A stretch of DNA of 48,207 nucleotides from Frankiaceae bacterium (lineage in GTDB: Bacteria; Actinomycetota; Actinomycetes; BP-191): assembly GCA_035556555.1 (NCBI GenBank), contig DATMES010000044.1, positions 1 to 48,207 of the forward strand, written 5' to 3'. This document shows, piece after piece, positions 31,117 to 37,755 of the stretch. A program made the position numbers and the translations under genes. Numbering within the stretch: the stretch's first letter is position 1; every line of letters starts with the position of its first letter. Under the pieces are notes generated by a model. It had not been told where the DNA came from, searched no databases, and saw nothing but the letters and a program-made list of their open reading frames with translations.

Positions 31117-31473
31117 GTGAGCAGGGTGGTGGTCGTCGACAACGACGAGGACGCGCTCGACCTCCTCGTCATGGACCTGACGCTGGAGGGCCACGAGATC
31201 GTCGGCACGGCGTACACCGGCGAGGAGGCGATCGCGCTCTGCGAGTCGCTGCGACCGGACATCCTCGTCGTGGACTACCGGATGCCGCCAGGTCTCAACG
31301 GCCTCGACGTCGCGCGCGCCGTACGGGAGCTCCCCGGCCTGCGGGTCGTCGTCTACTCGAACTACCACGACGTACGGCTGCGCGACCAGATCGCCAAGGC
31401 CGGCGCGACGTACCTGCAGAAGGGGCAGCTCTCGGCGCTACGCCGCGTGCTGCGGGAGGAGCAGCCGGCCTAG
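31117..31473 (+). CDS. Stand-alone response regulator receiver domain, stop codon inside a transposon target site
   Basis: 118 residues, receiver only. The acidic pocket is VVDNDED, phospho-acceptor Asp53 is in VVDYRMPPGLNGLD, and the Lys is in YLQKGQ. No DNA-binding domain follows. Its TAG stop (31471-31473) is part of the CTAG duplicated by the neighbouring transposon. The right-hand flank (CTAGTAGCG) shows that the uninterrupted gene also ended there, so the protein is intact. Last gene of the four-gene signalling operon; its original downstream sequence is now at 35674. Confidence 0.9.
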   Translation: MSRVVVVDNDEDALDLLVMDLTLEGHEIVGTAYTGEEAIALCESLRPDILVVDYRMPPGLNGLDVARAVRELPGLRVVVYSNYHDVRLRDQIAKAGATYLQKGQLSALRRVLREEQPA

Positions 31474-31488
31474 TAGGGCTTGGCGAAA
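31474..31488 (+). repeat. Left terminal inverted repeat of the transposon
   Basis: TAGGGCTTGGCGAAA, the exact complement of 35655-35669, preceded by the target copy CTAG at 31470-31473. Confidence 0.92.
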
Positions 31489-31695
31489 CGGATAGCCGCA
31501 GGTCAGGGGCACCGTAACCGGACAGGCGCGGGTGCCTCTACCCCGCGTTCCGCGCGGGCGTACCCCATTGGGCGGTTGGTTTCGTGTCGCACCCGTTCCG
31601 CACGGTGAGGTCGCGGCCCCTTCGGGGTCGCCGCCCGCCGACCGCGTCAACGGTCTGGCGGGCGACTTGACGACGCTCTGCGGGAGCGACCGCCC

Positions 31696-32064
31696 ATGCG
31701 AACCTACGTCACGTCTTTGAACGGGCACGCGACCCGCGCCCACATCGGAACCCTCCACTGGACGGCGTGCGGCTACGTGCTCCGCTCGTCGCTGTGCGTC
31801 TCCGACGCGATCCCTCCCGGTCGGACGCTGTGCCCGAAGTGCGCAGGCGCGCACCCCGACCCCGGCGCCCCCGACGCCCCGTACGTCCTCCGCGAACAGA
31901 AGGCGCTGACGCTGCTGCGGGAGGGTCGCCGCGACACCGAGGTAGCCCGCGCGCTCGGCGTGAGTCTGCGGACGGCGGTGCGGACCATCGGCGCCGCGCA
32001 GCGGCGCACCGGGGCGCGGACCCGTTTCCAGTTCGGCTACCTCGTCGGCCGCGCCGAACGCTGA
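31696..32064 (+). CDS. Transposon cargo: zinc-knuckle plus helix-turn-helix protein
   Basis: 122 residues. The N-terminal half has possible metal ligands (LHWTACGY, SSLCVS, CPKCAGAH). The C-terminal half reads EQKALTLLREGRRDTEVARA and LGVSLRTAVRTIGAAQRRTG, a LuxR/sigma-70-region-4-like helix-turn-helix in which repeated units would be tested for binding. The ATG follows CGGGAG. A strong hairpin terminator begins just after the stop, so it is a one-gene unit. It could regulate the element; that is inferred from position and fold only. Confidence 0.65.
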   Translation: MRTYVTSLNGHATRAHIGTLHWTACGYVLRSSLCVSDAIPPGRTLCPKCAGAHPDPGAPDAPYVLREQKALTLLREGRRDTEVARALGVSLRTAVRTIGAAQRRTGARTRFQFGYLVGRAER

Positions 32065-32065
32065 G

Positions 32066-32127
32066 GCGCCCCGCCGGGTCATGGATACCGCGAGCCTCGT
32101 GACGAGGTGTGGCACCCGGCGGGGCGC
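32066..32127 (+). terminator. Long hairpin after the first cargo gene
   Basis: The arms GCGCCCCGCCGGGT (32066-32079) and ACCCGGCGGGGCGC (32114-32127) are perfect 14-bp complements. The loop contains a second small inverted repeat (CCTCGT/ACGAGG). It starts 2 bp after the stop codon. Confidence 0.8.
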
Positions 32128-32232
32128 ACCACGAACCGTACGGCGCCGCCACGGCGGGGAGCAGGGAAACTTTGACGCGGACGCGCCAAATCTCTCCCGG
32201 TAACCGCCGCCCGCACGCCGGAGGATCGGCGG

Positions 32233-32619
32233 GTGCGCCCCGACCGGACCATCACCGTCACCGCCGACGTCGCCGACGTGATCCGCGCCGCCGCCCGCGT
32301 CACCGGCCTCACCGACTCGCAGATCGTCGTCCGCGCCGTCCGGATGCTCCGCGACGACGCACCCGACACCGACCCCCGCCAGCCGGTCGACGTGCACTGC
32401 ACCTACGGCGGGCAGACCATCACCGGCACGTTCATCCCCGCGACGCGGCGCCTCACCGTGACCAGCGGCCCCAGCGCGGGCGAGACGTTCAAGTCCCCGT
32501 CCGCCGCCGCCCGCGCCGCGATCATCGGCGTCAACCCCGCCCGCACATCGACACAGGCCAACGGCTGGCGGTTCTGGCACGTCACCGCGACCGGCGACCG
32601 GCTCGACCGCTACCGCTGA
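32233..32619 (+). CDS. Transposon cargo: ribbon-helix-helix-like protein with RAMA/DUF4357-like C-terminus
   Basis: 128 residues. The N-terminus (TITVTADVADVIRAAARVTG, LTDSQIVVRAVRML) resembles a short beta strand plus two helices. The C-terminus (GTFIPATRRLTVTSGPSAGE, FKSPSAAARAAIIG, QANGWRFWHV) has the SPSAAA and NGWxFW pattern of the RAMA domain found with restriction and adenine-methylation proteins. The GTG start lacks a clear ribosome binding site. A terminator follows 2 bp after the stop. Assignment rests on short motifs, so it is tentative. Confidence 0.6.
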   Translation: MRPDRTITVTADVADVIRAAARVTGLTDSQIVVRAVRMLRDDAPDTDPRQPVDVHCTYGGQTITGTFIPATRRLTVTSGPSAGETFKSPSAAARAAIIGVNPARTSTQANGWRFWHVTATGDRLDRYR

Positions 32620-32620
32620 G

Positions 32621-32673
32621 AGGGACGCCCCGCCCCGGTGTACTGCGCTGCCCTGCGCGGACGGGGCGTCCCT
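32621..32673 (+). terminator. Hairpin terminator after the RAMA-like cargo gene
   Basis: Perfect 12-bp arms AGGGACGCCCCG and CGGGGCGTCCCT with a 29-nt loop, 2 bp after the stop codon. It mirrors the hairpin after the first cargo gene. Confidence 0.8.
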
Positions 32674-32800
32674 ACGGGGCCGACGGCACCCCGCAGGTAG
32701 CAATACCGGCTCCGGGCCGGTTTCGTTACAGGCAGGCCCGAACTTTCTCCCGTGTAGCGTCCGCGCGACCGAGCGAGCGACGGAAAGGCCGTGACGGGGG

Positions 32801-33601
32801 ATGCCTGACATCGGAGACTGTGTGCTCTGCGGCGCGGTCGGCGTCGAACTCCACCGAGAGGACGCGATCCCGCTCTGGGTCATGGAACTGCTCGGCGGAC
32901 CGGGCGACGTGTGGTGGACCAAAGACGGTGCTGAGCAGTGGCTCGCCCCGGCGTTCCTCGTAGACACCTGCCGACCCTGCAACGACATGATGAACCGGCT
33001 GTACGAGAACCACGACATGGCGCAGCGCGTCCTCCCTCCCCTTCTCGTCGGATCGCCCGTGATCCTCTCGGGCAAGGAACAGAGGTTCGTCGCTGACTGG
33101 CTCATAAAGACCTCACTCATGATCGACGCAGCCGTGCCGCATGATCCGCGCCCCGACCTGCTGCACCACTTCCACGAACACAACTTCCGCCTACCGGACG
33201 CGACGGTGTGGATAGCGAAATACGAGCCATCGGTGGTTGTAACGCCACACCCGCCATTCGATCCGCGCTCGCCAGACCACCCGGCCAAGTCGCGGATACC
33301 GCCGCATGAACCAACTCCACGCATCGGTACGCCAATAGGGGTGACGCCGTTTCACTTCCCGCACATAGTGAACAACGAACCGCTTGCGTACGTCGGACCG
33401 ACCCGAATCGGTGCGCTGGTCATGTACGCCACCCACAGGGCGCGCGGACTGACGGTCGGCTTCTACAGCGCCCTGGACCGGCTGATGTTCCGAGTGCCCA
33501 ACCGGGGTCGCGTCGCCTGGGGTGACCTCCCGGCCATCGACGCTCAGGGATGGGCCGATATTGCCGCCAGCGTTGTATGGAGCGGACCCCGGTCGACGTA
33601 G
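32801..33601 (+). CDS. Transposon cargo: HNH-endonuclease-like protein
   Basis: 266 residues. The N-terminus has CVLCGAVGVELHREDAIPLW and, 40 residues on, DTCRPCNDMMNRLYE: two CxxC pairs framing HxEDxIPxW, the layout of HNH-related proteins in which the zinc knuckles hold the fold. The canonical second His/Asn is partly conserved (CN). The remaining 180 residues show no known domain. GC content is visibly lower than in the surroundings and rarer codons such as ATA and GTT are used, suggesting recent transfer. ATG at 32801 follows a G-run. Nuclease activity is not proven from sequence. Confidence 0.6.
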   Translation: MPDIGDCVLCGAVGVELHREDAIPLWVMELLGGPGDVWWTKDGAEQWLAPAFLVDTCRPCNDMMNRLYENHDMAQRVLPPLLVGSPVILSGKEQRFVADWLIKTSLMIDAAVPHDPRPDLLHHFHEHNFRLPDATVWIAKYEPSVVVTPHPPFDPRSPDHPAKSRIPPHEPTPRIGTPIGVTPFHFPHIVNNEPLAYVGPTRIGALVMYATHRARGLTVGFYSALDRLMFRVPNRGRVAWGDLPAIDAQGWADIAASVVWSGPRST

Positions 33602-33721
33602 GTTCTCGCTCACGCCGCCTCCCCCGAAAGAAATCCGAGAAAGGTGCCACTACCTGGGACAACGACGCCAGAAAATGTCACACCCCCCTGACAGAGTGGG
33701 AGGTACAGGAGAACAACAAGC

Positions 33722-33752
33722 GGCCCCCGCGACGCGCTAACGTCCGGGGGCC
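33722..33752 (+). terminator. Hairpin between the HNH-like gene and the transposase
   Basis: GGCCCCCG and CGGGGGCC pair perfectly around a 15-nt loop, ending 22 bp before the transposase ATG. It could insulate the transposase from read-through or lower its translation, a usual safeguard in insertion sequences. Confidence 0.55.
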
Positions 33753-33774
33753 AGGACCAAGGAGCGGTAACTCC

Positions 33775-34893
33775 ATGGCCGAGGCCAAGGTAACACCCGC
33801 GCGCGACGCGGAACAGATCAGGCGGCTGCTCGACCTGCCCGAGGTAGGTCAGCTGATCGCGCAGTTGGACGCGCTGCGCTGGACCGGGCGAGCCGGTTAC
33901 GGCGCCCGGGCGATGGTCGGCATGGCGATGGTCAAGAGCCTCTACTGCATCCCCGTGTGGACCCGCGTCGTCGCGCTCGTACGGGACCATGCCGCGCTGC
34001 GTGACGTGATCGGCGCGGCGCCGTCCGAGTGGGCGTGCTACCGCTTCGCCGCGAAGTTGCGGACGCACGCCGACGCGCTCGCCGCGTGCCTCGACGCCGT
34101 GGTCAGCCGGCTCAGCGTCGAGGTCCCCGGCTACGGCGAGAAGTTGGCCATCGACGGCTCCGACCTGCCCGCCTACGCGAACGGTCAGCGGTACCTGTTC
34201 AAGGACGGGCCGGAACGCGAGCACTTCGCGGACCCGGACGCGACGTGGGGACACCGTTCCTCCGTGGGGACACGTTCGGGTGGCGGGTTCTACGGGTTCA
34301 AGGTCCACGCCGCCGTGTGCGCCAACACCGACCTGCCAGTGGCGTGGGTGACGCGCACCGCGAAGGCGTGCGAACTCCCCGAGGTGGAGACGCTGCTCGA
34401 CATCGCGAAGGGGCGCGGCATCGTCCCGGCCGTGGCTGTGCTCGATAAGAACTACGACGCCAAGGGCATCTACGCCGAGTGCGTCAGCCGGAAGATCAGG
34501 CCGGTCATCGCCCTGATCGAGACGGCCACGGTGAAGCGCGGCGAGCACAAGCCGCCGACATGTGACCACGGCCAGTGGACGTTCGCCGGGGCCGACGACA
34601 AGCGGCAGGCGACGCAGTGGCGTTGTCCGACGCGGGAGTGCGCGCCGAAGTCGATCTGGCGTCCCTACTCGCGGCTGCACCCGCCGATCCCCCACGGGTC
34701 GGCGCGGCACAAGGCGCTGTACCGCAAGCGCGTCGCGGTCGAACGCGGCTTCGGCAGGCTCAAGAACGAATGGGGCGCACTGCCCCTCCGCGTACGCGGC
34801 ATCGACCGCGTGACGCTCCACGTGGACCTGACGATGCTCGCCTGCCTCGGGACGGCGCTCGACCGGGCCAACCGGGTGGCGGTCGCGGCGTAG
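33775..34893 (+). CDS. IS5-type DDE transposase
   Basis: 372 residues. The catalytic triad is Asp127 (LAIDGSD), Asp224 (AVLDKNYDAKG) and Glu323. Glu323 lies in the exact Y-x2-R-x3-E-x6-K signature (Y316, R319, E323, K330: YRKRVAVERGFGRLK) of IS4/IS5 transposases. A cysteine insert (TCDHGQW, WRCPTRECA) between the second Asp and the Glu may bind zinc. The frame stays open upstream to 33550, but the ATG at 33775, after AAGGAG, begins the conserved part. It should move the whole element by the cut-and-paste reaction, acting on the 15-bp ends. Confidence 0.92.
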   Translation: MAEAKVTPARDAEQIRRLLDLPEVGQLIAQLDALRWTGRAGYGARAMVGMAMVKSLYCIPVWTRVVALVRDHAALRDVIGAAPSEWACYRFAAKLRTHADALAACLDAVVSRLSVEVPGYGEKLAIDGSDLPAYANGQRYLFKDGPEREHFADPDATWGHRSSVGTRSGGGFYGFKVHAAVCANTDLPVAWVTRTAKACELPEVETLLDIAKGRGIVPAVAVLDKNYDAKGIYAECVSRKIRPVIALIETATVKRGEHKPPTCDHGQWTFAGADDKRQATQWRCPTRECAPKSIWRPYSRLHPPIPHGSARHKALYRKRVAVERGFGRLKNEWGALPLRVRGIDRVTLHVDLTMLACLGTALDRANRVAVAA

Positions 34894-34905
34894 GGAACCG
34901 CCCGC

Positions 34906-34911
34906 TACCGT
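34906..34911 (+). promoter_or_regulatory. -10 box of the 71-residue cargo gene (leaderless type)
   Basis: TACCGT, 7 nt before the GTG at 34919. Confidence 0.4.
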
Positions 34912-34918
34912 GGGCGGC

Positions 34919-35134
34919 GTGCCCGACGTGGACGCGCTGCTCCAAGCCATCGACGCCGTGATCGCGGACAACGCGGTCGGCGGCGACGCGATGCGCTGGA
35001 CCCCCGAGCCGGTGCCCCCGCAACCCCTCCCGCTGCTCCCCAACGGGGAGCCGGGGATCGTCCTCGTCCGCACCGACACCGAAGTCGGCACCGTGTGGAC
35101 CGTCGAACCACCCGCCGCATTGGGCACGGCGTAG
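34919..35134 (+). CDS. Transposon cargo: small Pro-rich hypothetical protein
   Basis: 71 residues: a short acidic helix (VPDVDALLQAIDAVIADNAV), a Pro-rich linker (EPVPPQPLPLLPNGEP), and a small strand-forming end (IVLVRTDTEVGTVWTVEPP). The GTG start fits a leaderless transcript and no ribosome binding site is present. It follows the transposase by 25 bp. No family recognised; a real gene is plausible but not certain. Confidence 0.5.
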   Translation: MPDVDALLQAIDAVIADNAVGGDAMRWTPEPVPPQPLPLLPNGEPGIVLVRTDTEVGTVWTVEPPAALGTA

Positions 35135-35202
35135 CCGTGGCGGCGTAGCGGTAGCGTCGCCCCGTACGAGCCCGACAGGCGGGCTACGGGGAAGGAACGA
35201 CC

Positions 35203-35391
35203 ATGGCGAAGTTCGAGATCGTCAAGGACAGGCGCGGCGAGTACCGCTGGCACCTTGACGCCAACAACGGAAAGATCATCGCGGACTCCGGCGAGGGCTA
35301 CGCGACCAAGAGCAACTGCGCACGCGCCGTCGCCACCGTGATCCGTGAGATTTGCGACGCGACCATCGTGGACAAGACCGGGGAGAAGTAG
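35203..35391 (+). CDS. Transposon cargo: YegP family (DUF1508) protein
   Basis: 62 residues, a single YegP repeat. The diagnostic line is KFEIVKDRRGEYRWHLDANN followed by GKIIADSGEGYATKSNCARA: a strand-turn-strand with GEYRWxL, then the GxxIAxSxxxY helix start. Such proteins are tiny, of unknown role, and widespread. GAAGGA lies 6 nt before the ATG. It is convergent with the next cargo gene (5-bp gap). Confidence 0.85.
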   Translation: MAKFEIVKDRRGEYRWHLDANNGKIIADSGEGYATKSNCARAVATVIREICDATIVDKTGEK

Positions 35392-35396
35392 CGCGC

Positions 35397-35600
35397 TCAC
35401 GTCACCGCGCCCTTCAACGCGCACGGCACGCAGATGACCTCGCACACGCTCGCGGGCTCGCCCCGGAACTCCGCCATCCAGATCAGGCGGTCGCTGTACC
35501 GCTCGCCCTCCTCGAACAGGTGGTCGCAGTCGATGCAGCGAAGCCCGTGCGGAAACTTCGCGTCCGTGTAGATCAGGTCACCGTTGGTGGGCTCAGTCAC
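35397..35600 (-). CDS. Transposon cargo: small two-knuckle zinc protein
   Basis: 67 residues. Two cysteine pairs (RCIDCDHLFEEGE and VICVPCALKG) separated by 36 residues suggest one zinc site, as in rubredoxin-like or treble-clef proteins. The gene is the only cargo gene on the minus strand and is read inward from the right end. Its upstream region includes a GGTAGCGGCGG stretch without a clear ribosome binding site. Function unknown. Confidence 0.6.
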   Translation of the reverse strand: MTEPTNGDLIYTDAKFPHGLRCIDCDHLFEEGERYSDRLIWMAEFRGEPASVCEVICVPCALKGAVT

Positions 35601-35654
35601 GGCCCACCGCCGCTACCCCGCGAGGGACAGTCCCGTCACCCGTTACGCCAAGGC

Positions 35655-35669
35655 TTTCGCCAAGCCCTA
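35655..35669 (-). repeat. Right terminal inverted repeat of the transposon
   Basis: TTTCGCCAAGCCCTA, followed by the target copy CTAG at 35670-35673. Just inside the end a second TTGGCG (minus strand) lies 14 bp further in, so transposase may have an extra contact there. Confidence 0.92.
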
Positions 35670-35709
35670 CTAGTAGCGACCCGCGGCGACGACACCGCCC
35701 GTCACGTAC

Positions 35710-35848
35710 GCAACCGGGAGCCTTTTCCATCCTGACGGCGTGGTGGGCGCCGGCCTCAGTCGTTCTTTGAAGATCACTACGCGTGAGGCCGGCTGCTGGG
35801 CTGCAGGGTTGGGCCGGCGCGGGTGCGCGGGCGCCGCTCGTCCGGTTG
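35710..35848 (+). repeat. 140-bp dispersed repeat, copy C (includes GTTCTTTGAAGATC)
   Basis: From GCAACCGGGAGCC to CGCTCGTCCGGTTG, this matches 48067-48207 with 5 substitutions and a 2-bp indel. It contains GTTCTTTGAAGATC (35762-35775) shared with copies A and B. It lies between the convergent ends of the second receiver gene (before the transposon inserted) and the GGDEF-type gene. No coding potential is convincing. Confidence 0.85.
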
Positions 35849-35946
35849 ACCGCCGTTCTTGTGGTGGTCCAGCGCCGAAGAGGCTCCTGCCCAGCACGAT
35901 CCAGGCCCAGCGCGAGCCAGGATGGAAAGGCTCCGGGTTGCATCCC

Positions 35947-35972
35947 GTGCGGGGAAAAGGAGCAATTCGCAC
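35947..35972 (+). repeat. Stem-loop motif GTGCG-N16-CGCAC, copy 1
   Basis: A 5-bp stem with a purine-rich 16-nt loop (GGGAAAAGGAGCAATT). Copies at 37730-37755 and 48036-48061 (other strand) keep the same stem and loop length. It is preceded by GGATGGAAAGGCTCCGGGTT, the inverted partner of the CCTTTTCCATCC segment in the 140-bp repeat. Confidence 0.65.
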
Positions 35973-36028
35973 CCCGAATCGCCCGGAGGTGGTCACGGGA
36001 CCGCGACGTGTCACGCGCGGTCACCAGC

Positions 36029-36048
36029 CGGCCTGTTGCGCCAGGCCG
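36029..36048 (-). terminator. Hairpin terminator after the GGDEF-type gene
   Basis: CGGCCTG and CAGGCCG pair around a 6-nt loop TTGCGC, 3 bp beyond the minus-strand stop codon at 36052. Confidence 0.6.
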
Positions 36049-36051
36049 CTA

Positions 36052-36648
36052 CTAGTCGGCGGTGCGGCGGCGGGTCTCGGCCACGGCGTCGTCGGCCATG
36101 TCGAGGAACGCCAGCGGCGGCGTCTCCCCGCCGACCATGAGCAGCTCCATGCCGATGTCGAGATCCAGCGAGCCGAAGCGGACGGCGTACGGCGCCGCGA
36201 GGTTCGAGGCGATCCGGCCCGCCACGAGCATGAGCGTGTCGCGGTCGGCGATGCCCTCGCAGAGCACCGCGAAGTCGGCCGGTCCGAAGCGCGCGACCGT
36301 GTCGGTGTCGCGGACCCCGCGCGCGATGCGCTCGGCGACGTCGCGCAGCACCCGGTCGCCCTGCGAGCCGCCGAGGCGTACGCGCAGCGCCTCGACGTCC
36401 TCGACGGCGAGCAGCAGCAGCGCGACCTCCTCGTCCTTGCGGCGGGCCCGCGCCATCGCGAGCGCGATGCGGTCGAGGAGGAGGGCGCGTTCGGGCAGGC
36501 CCGTCACCGGGTCGTGCAGCGCGCCGTGCAGCGGGTCGGCGTCCCTGCGCGCCTCGTCCACCAGGTAGTGCGTCGCGGTCTCCGGCGCGTTCCTGCCGGC
36601 CAGGCCGCGCACCTTCGCCCACGTCGCCGCGCCACGCGTCAGCTTCAT
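36052..36648 (-). CDS. Degenerate GGDEF domain protein with a retained I-site
   Basis: 198 residues. The domain runs from LHDPVTGLPERALLLDRIAL, a standard GGDEF opening, through RVLRDVAERIARGVRDTDTV. The signature position reads FGPADF instead of GGDEF, so diguanylate cyclase activity is unlikely. RDTD, five residues before it, fits the RxxD inhibitory site that binds cyclic di-GMP. No membrane helix or other domain is present. The ATG at 36648 has TACAGT 6 nt upstream; the G-run between could also act as a ribosome site. It may be a c-di-GMP receptor; this is inferred. Confidence 0.85.
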   Translation of the reverse strand: MKLTRGAATWAKVRGLAGRNAPETATHYLVDEARRDADPLHGALHDPVTGLPERALLLDRIALAMARARRKDEEVALLLLAVEDVEALRVRLGGSQGDRVLRDVAERIARGVRDTDTVARFGPADFAVLCEGIADRDTLMLVAGRIASNLAAPYAVRFGSLDLDIGMELLMVGGETPPLAFLDMADDAVAETRRRTAD

Positions 36649-36654
36649 CCCCCC

Positions 36655-36660
36655 ACTGTA
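36655..36660 (-). promoter_or_regulatory. -10 box of the GGDEF-type gene (leaderless type)
   Basis: TACAGT on the minus strand, 6 nt before the ATG at 36648. Confidence 0.5.
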
Positions 36661-36751
36661 CGAACCATCGCCCGGCCTGGGCATGGTCCGTTCGGGCTGC
36701 TCCGGGGGCGCCTGCGCGTTTTTGTCACACCCCCGTGTGACGATCGCTCGC

Positions 36752-37627
36752 ATGGACACGCTGCCGTTCGAGGCCCCGCCGCGCCACCTCTTCACCGTGT
36801 CCGCGTCGTCGCTCGGGGCGTGGCTCGACTGCCCCCGGCGCTACCGCATGGCCTACGTCGACCGGCCGCCGCCGCCCCGCGCCGGGGCGTTCGCGCACTC
36901 CTCCCTCGGCTCGTCCGTGCACAACGCGCTCCGCGACTGGTGGCTCGCGCCGCGCCCGCGGCGGACGCCGCTCGCCGCGGGCTCGATGCTCGACCTGGCC
37001 TGGATCGGCGACGGCTACCGCGACCGCGAGCAGGCGGAGACCTGGCGCACTCGCGCGCGGACGTGGGTCACGACGTACGTCTCCGGCAGCGACCCCGACG
37101 ACGAGCCGCGTTCGGTGGAGCGTTCCGTGGCGGCGCGGTACGGCGACGTCCAGGTCCGCGGCCGGATCGACAGGCTCGACGACCGCGACGGCGAGCTCGT
37201 GGTCGTCGACTACAAGACGGGGCGCCGCGGTGTCTCGGCCGACGAGGCGCGCGGGTCGTGGGCGCTGGCGATCTACGCGTACGCCGTCGAGCGCACGCTG
37301 CGGCGCCCGTGCCGGCGGGTCGAGCTGCACCACGTCCCGAGCGGGGAGGTGGTGTCGCACGAGTTCTCCGTCGAGTCACTGCGGCGCCAGCTCGACCGGG
37401 TGACCGACGTGACCGAGGAGGTCCGGGGTGCCGTCGAGGGCGTGGCGGCCGGCGGCGACGCCGAGGAGCTGTTCCCCGCGCGGCCGTCGCCGGGGTGCGC
37501 GTGGTGCGACTTCCACCGTTCGTGCGCGGCGGGGCGGGCGGCCGTAGCCCAGGCCAGGCAGCCGTGGGACGGGCTCGCGAGCGACGCCGACGACGCGGCG
37601 CGGGAGGTGGTGGTGCCGGTGGCGTGA
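36752..37627 (+). CDS. RecB/Cas4-like PD-(D/E)XK nuclease with Fe-S cysteines
   Basis: 291 residues. The N-terminus has FTVSASSLGAWLDCPRRYRM, the first Cys of a Cas4/AddB-type 4Fe-4S cluster. The nuclease motif is GRIDRLDDRDGELVVVDYKTGR (D, then DYK). A Q-like motif follows at ALAIYAYAVER, and the C-terminus contains the remaining three cysteines in GCAWCDFHRSC. There is no helicase domain. No cas genes or CRISPR repeats lie nearby, so it is a stand-alone RecB-family exonuclease, as often seen in actinobacteria. The ATG at 36752 has no strong ribosome site. Confidence 0.88.
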   Translation: MDTLPFEAPPRHLFTVSASSLGAWLDCPRRYRMAYVDRPPPPRAGAFAHSSLGSSVHNALRDWWLAPRPRRTPLAAGSMLDLAWIGDGYRDREQAETWRTRARTWVTTYVSGSDPDDEPRSVERSVAARYGDVQVRGRIDRLDDRDGELVVVDYKTGRRGVSADEARGSWALAIYAYAVERTLRRPCRRVELHHVPSGEVVSHEFSVESLRRQLDRVTDVTEEVRGAVEGVAAGGDAEELFPARPSPGCAWCDFHRSCAAGRAAVAQARQPWDGLASDADDAAREVVVPVA

Positions 37628-37729
37628 GCGACGCCGCGATGAGCAGGATTTGGCGAGCCCGCCCGCGGTCGCCCGCGGTCACCCGCGGTGACGCCGCCGC
37701 CGGTCACGTCCGCAACCCGGTCGCGGGCC

Positions 37730-37755
37730 GTGCGGCGAAAAAGCGCAGATCGCAC
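37730..37755 (+). repeat. Stem-loop motif GTGCG-N16-CGCAC, copy 2
   Basis: The loop GCGAAAAAGCGCAGAT is very close to the loop of the copy at 48036 (read on the other strand). Downstream TCACGCGCGGTCGCCAGCC matches the sequence after copy 1, so the homology extends over about 100 bp. It lies just upstream of the aminotransferase promoter. Confidence 0.65.

Larger units (their letters stand above)
31474..35669 (+). mobile_element. 4196-bp IS5-type transposon with cargo genes
   Basis: Bounded by perfect 15-bp inverted repeats (TAGGGCTTGGCGAAA / TTTCGCCAAGCCCTA) and flanked on both sides by CTAG (31470-31473 and 35670-35673), a 4-bp target duplication fitting the YTAR target of IS5 relatives. 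It holds one DDE transposase gene (33775-34893) and six other genes: five on the plus strand and one on the minus strand. An IS5 element is normally about 1.2 kb, so this one carries about 3 kb of passengers. The first bases 31489-31695 hold no gene that I can support. Both ends intact and the transposase complete, so it may still be mobile. Confidence 0.9.

Noticed and set aside
31474-35669. Integrated prophage or integrative conjugative element
   Set aside because: No integrase, structural, replication or conjugation genes; the ends are transposon-type inverted repeats with a 4-bp duplication.
36752-37627. Cas4 gene of a CRISPR system
   Set aside because: No repeats with regular spacing and no other cas genes in the window; stand-alone RecB-like nucleases with this layout are common.
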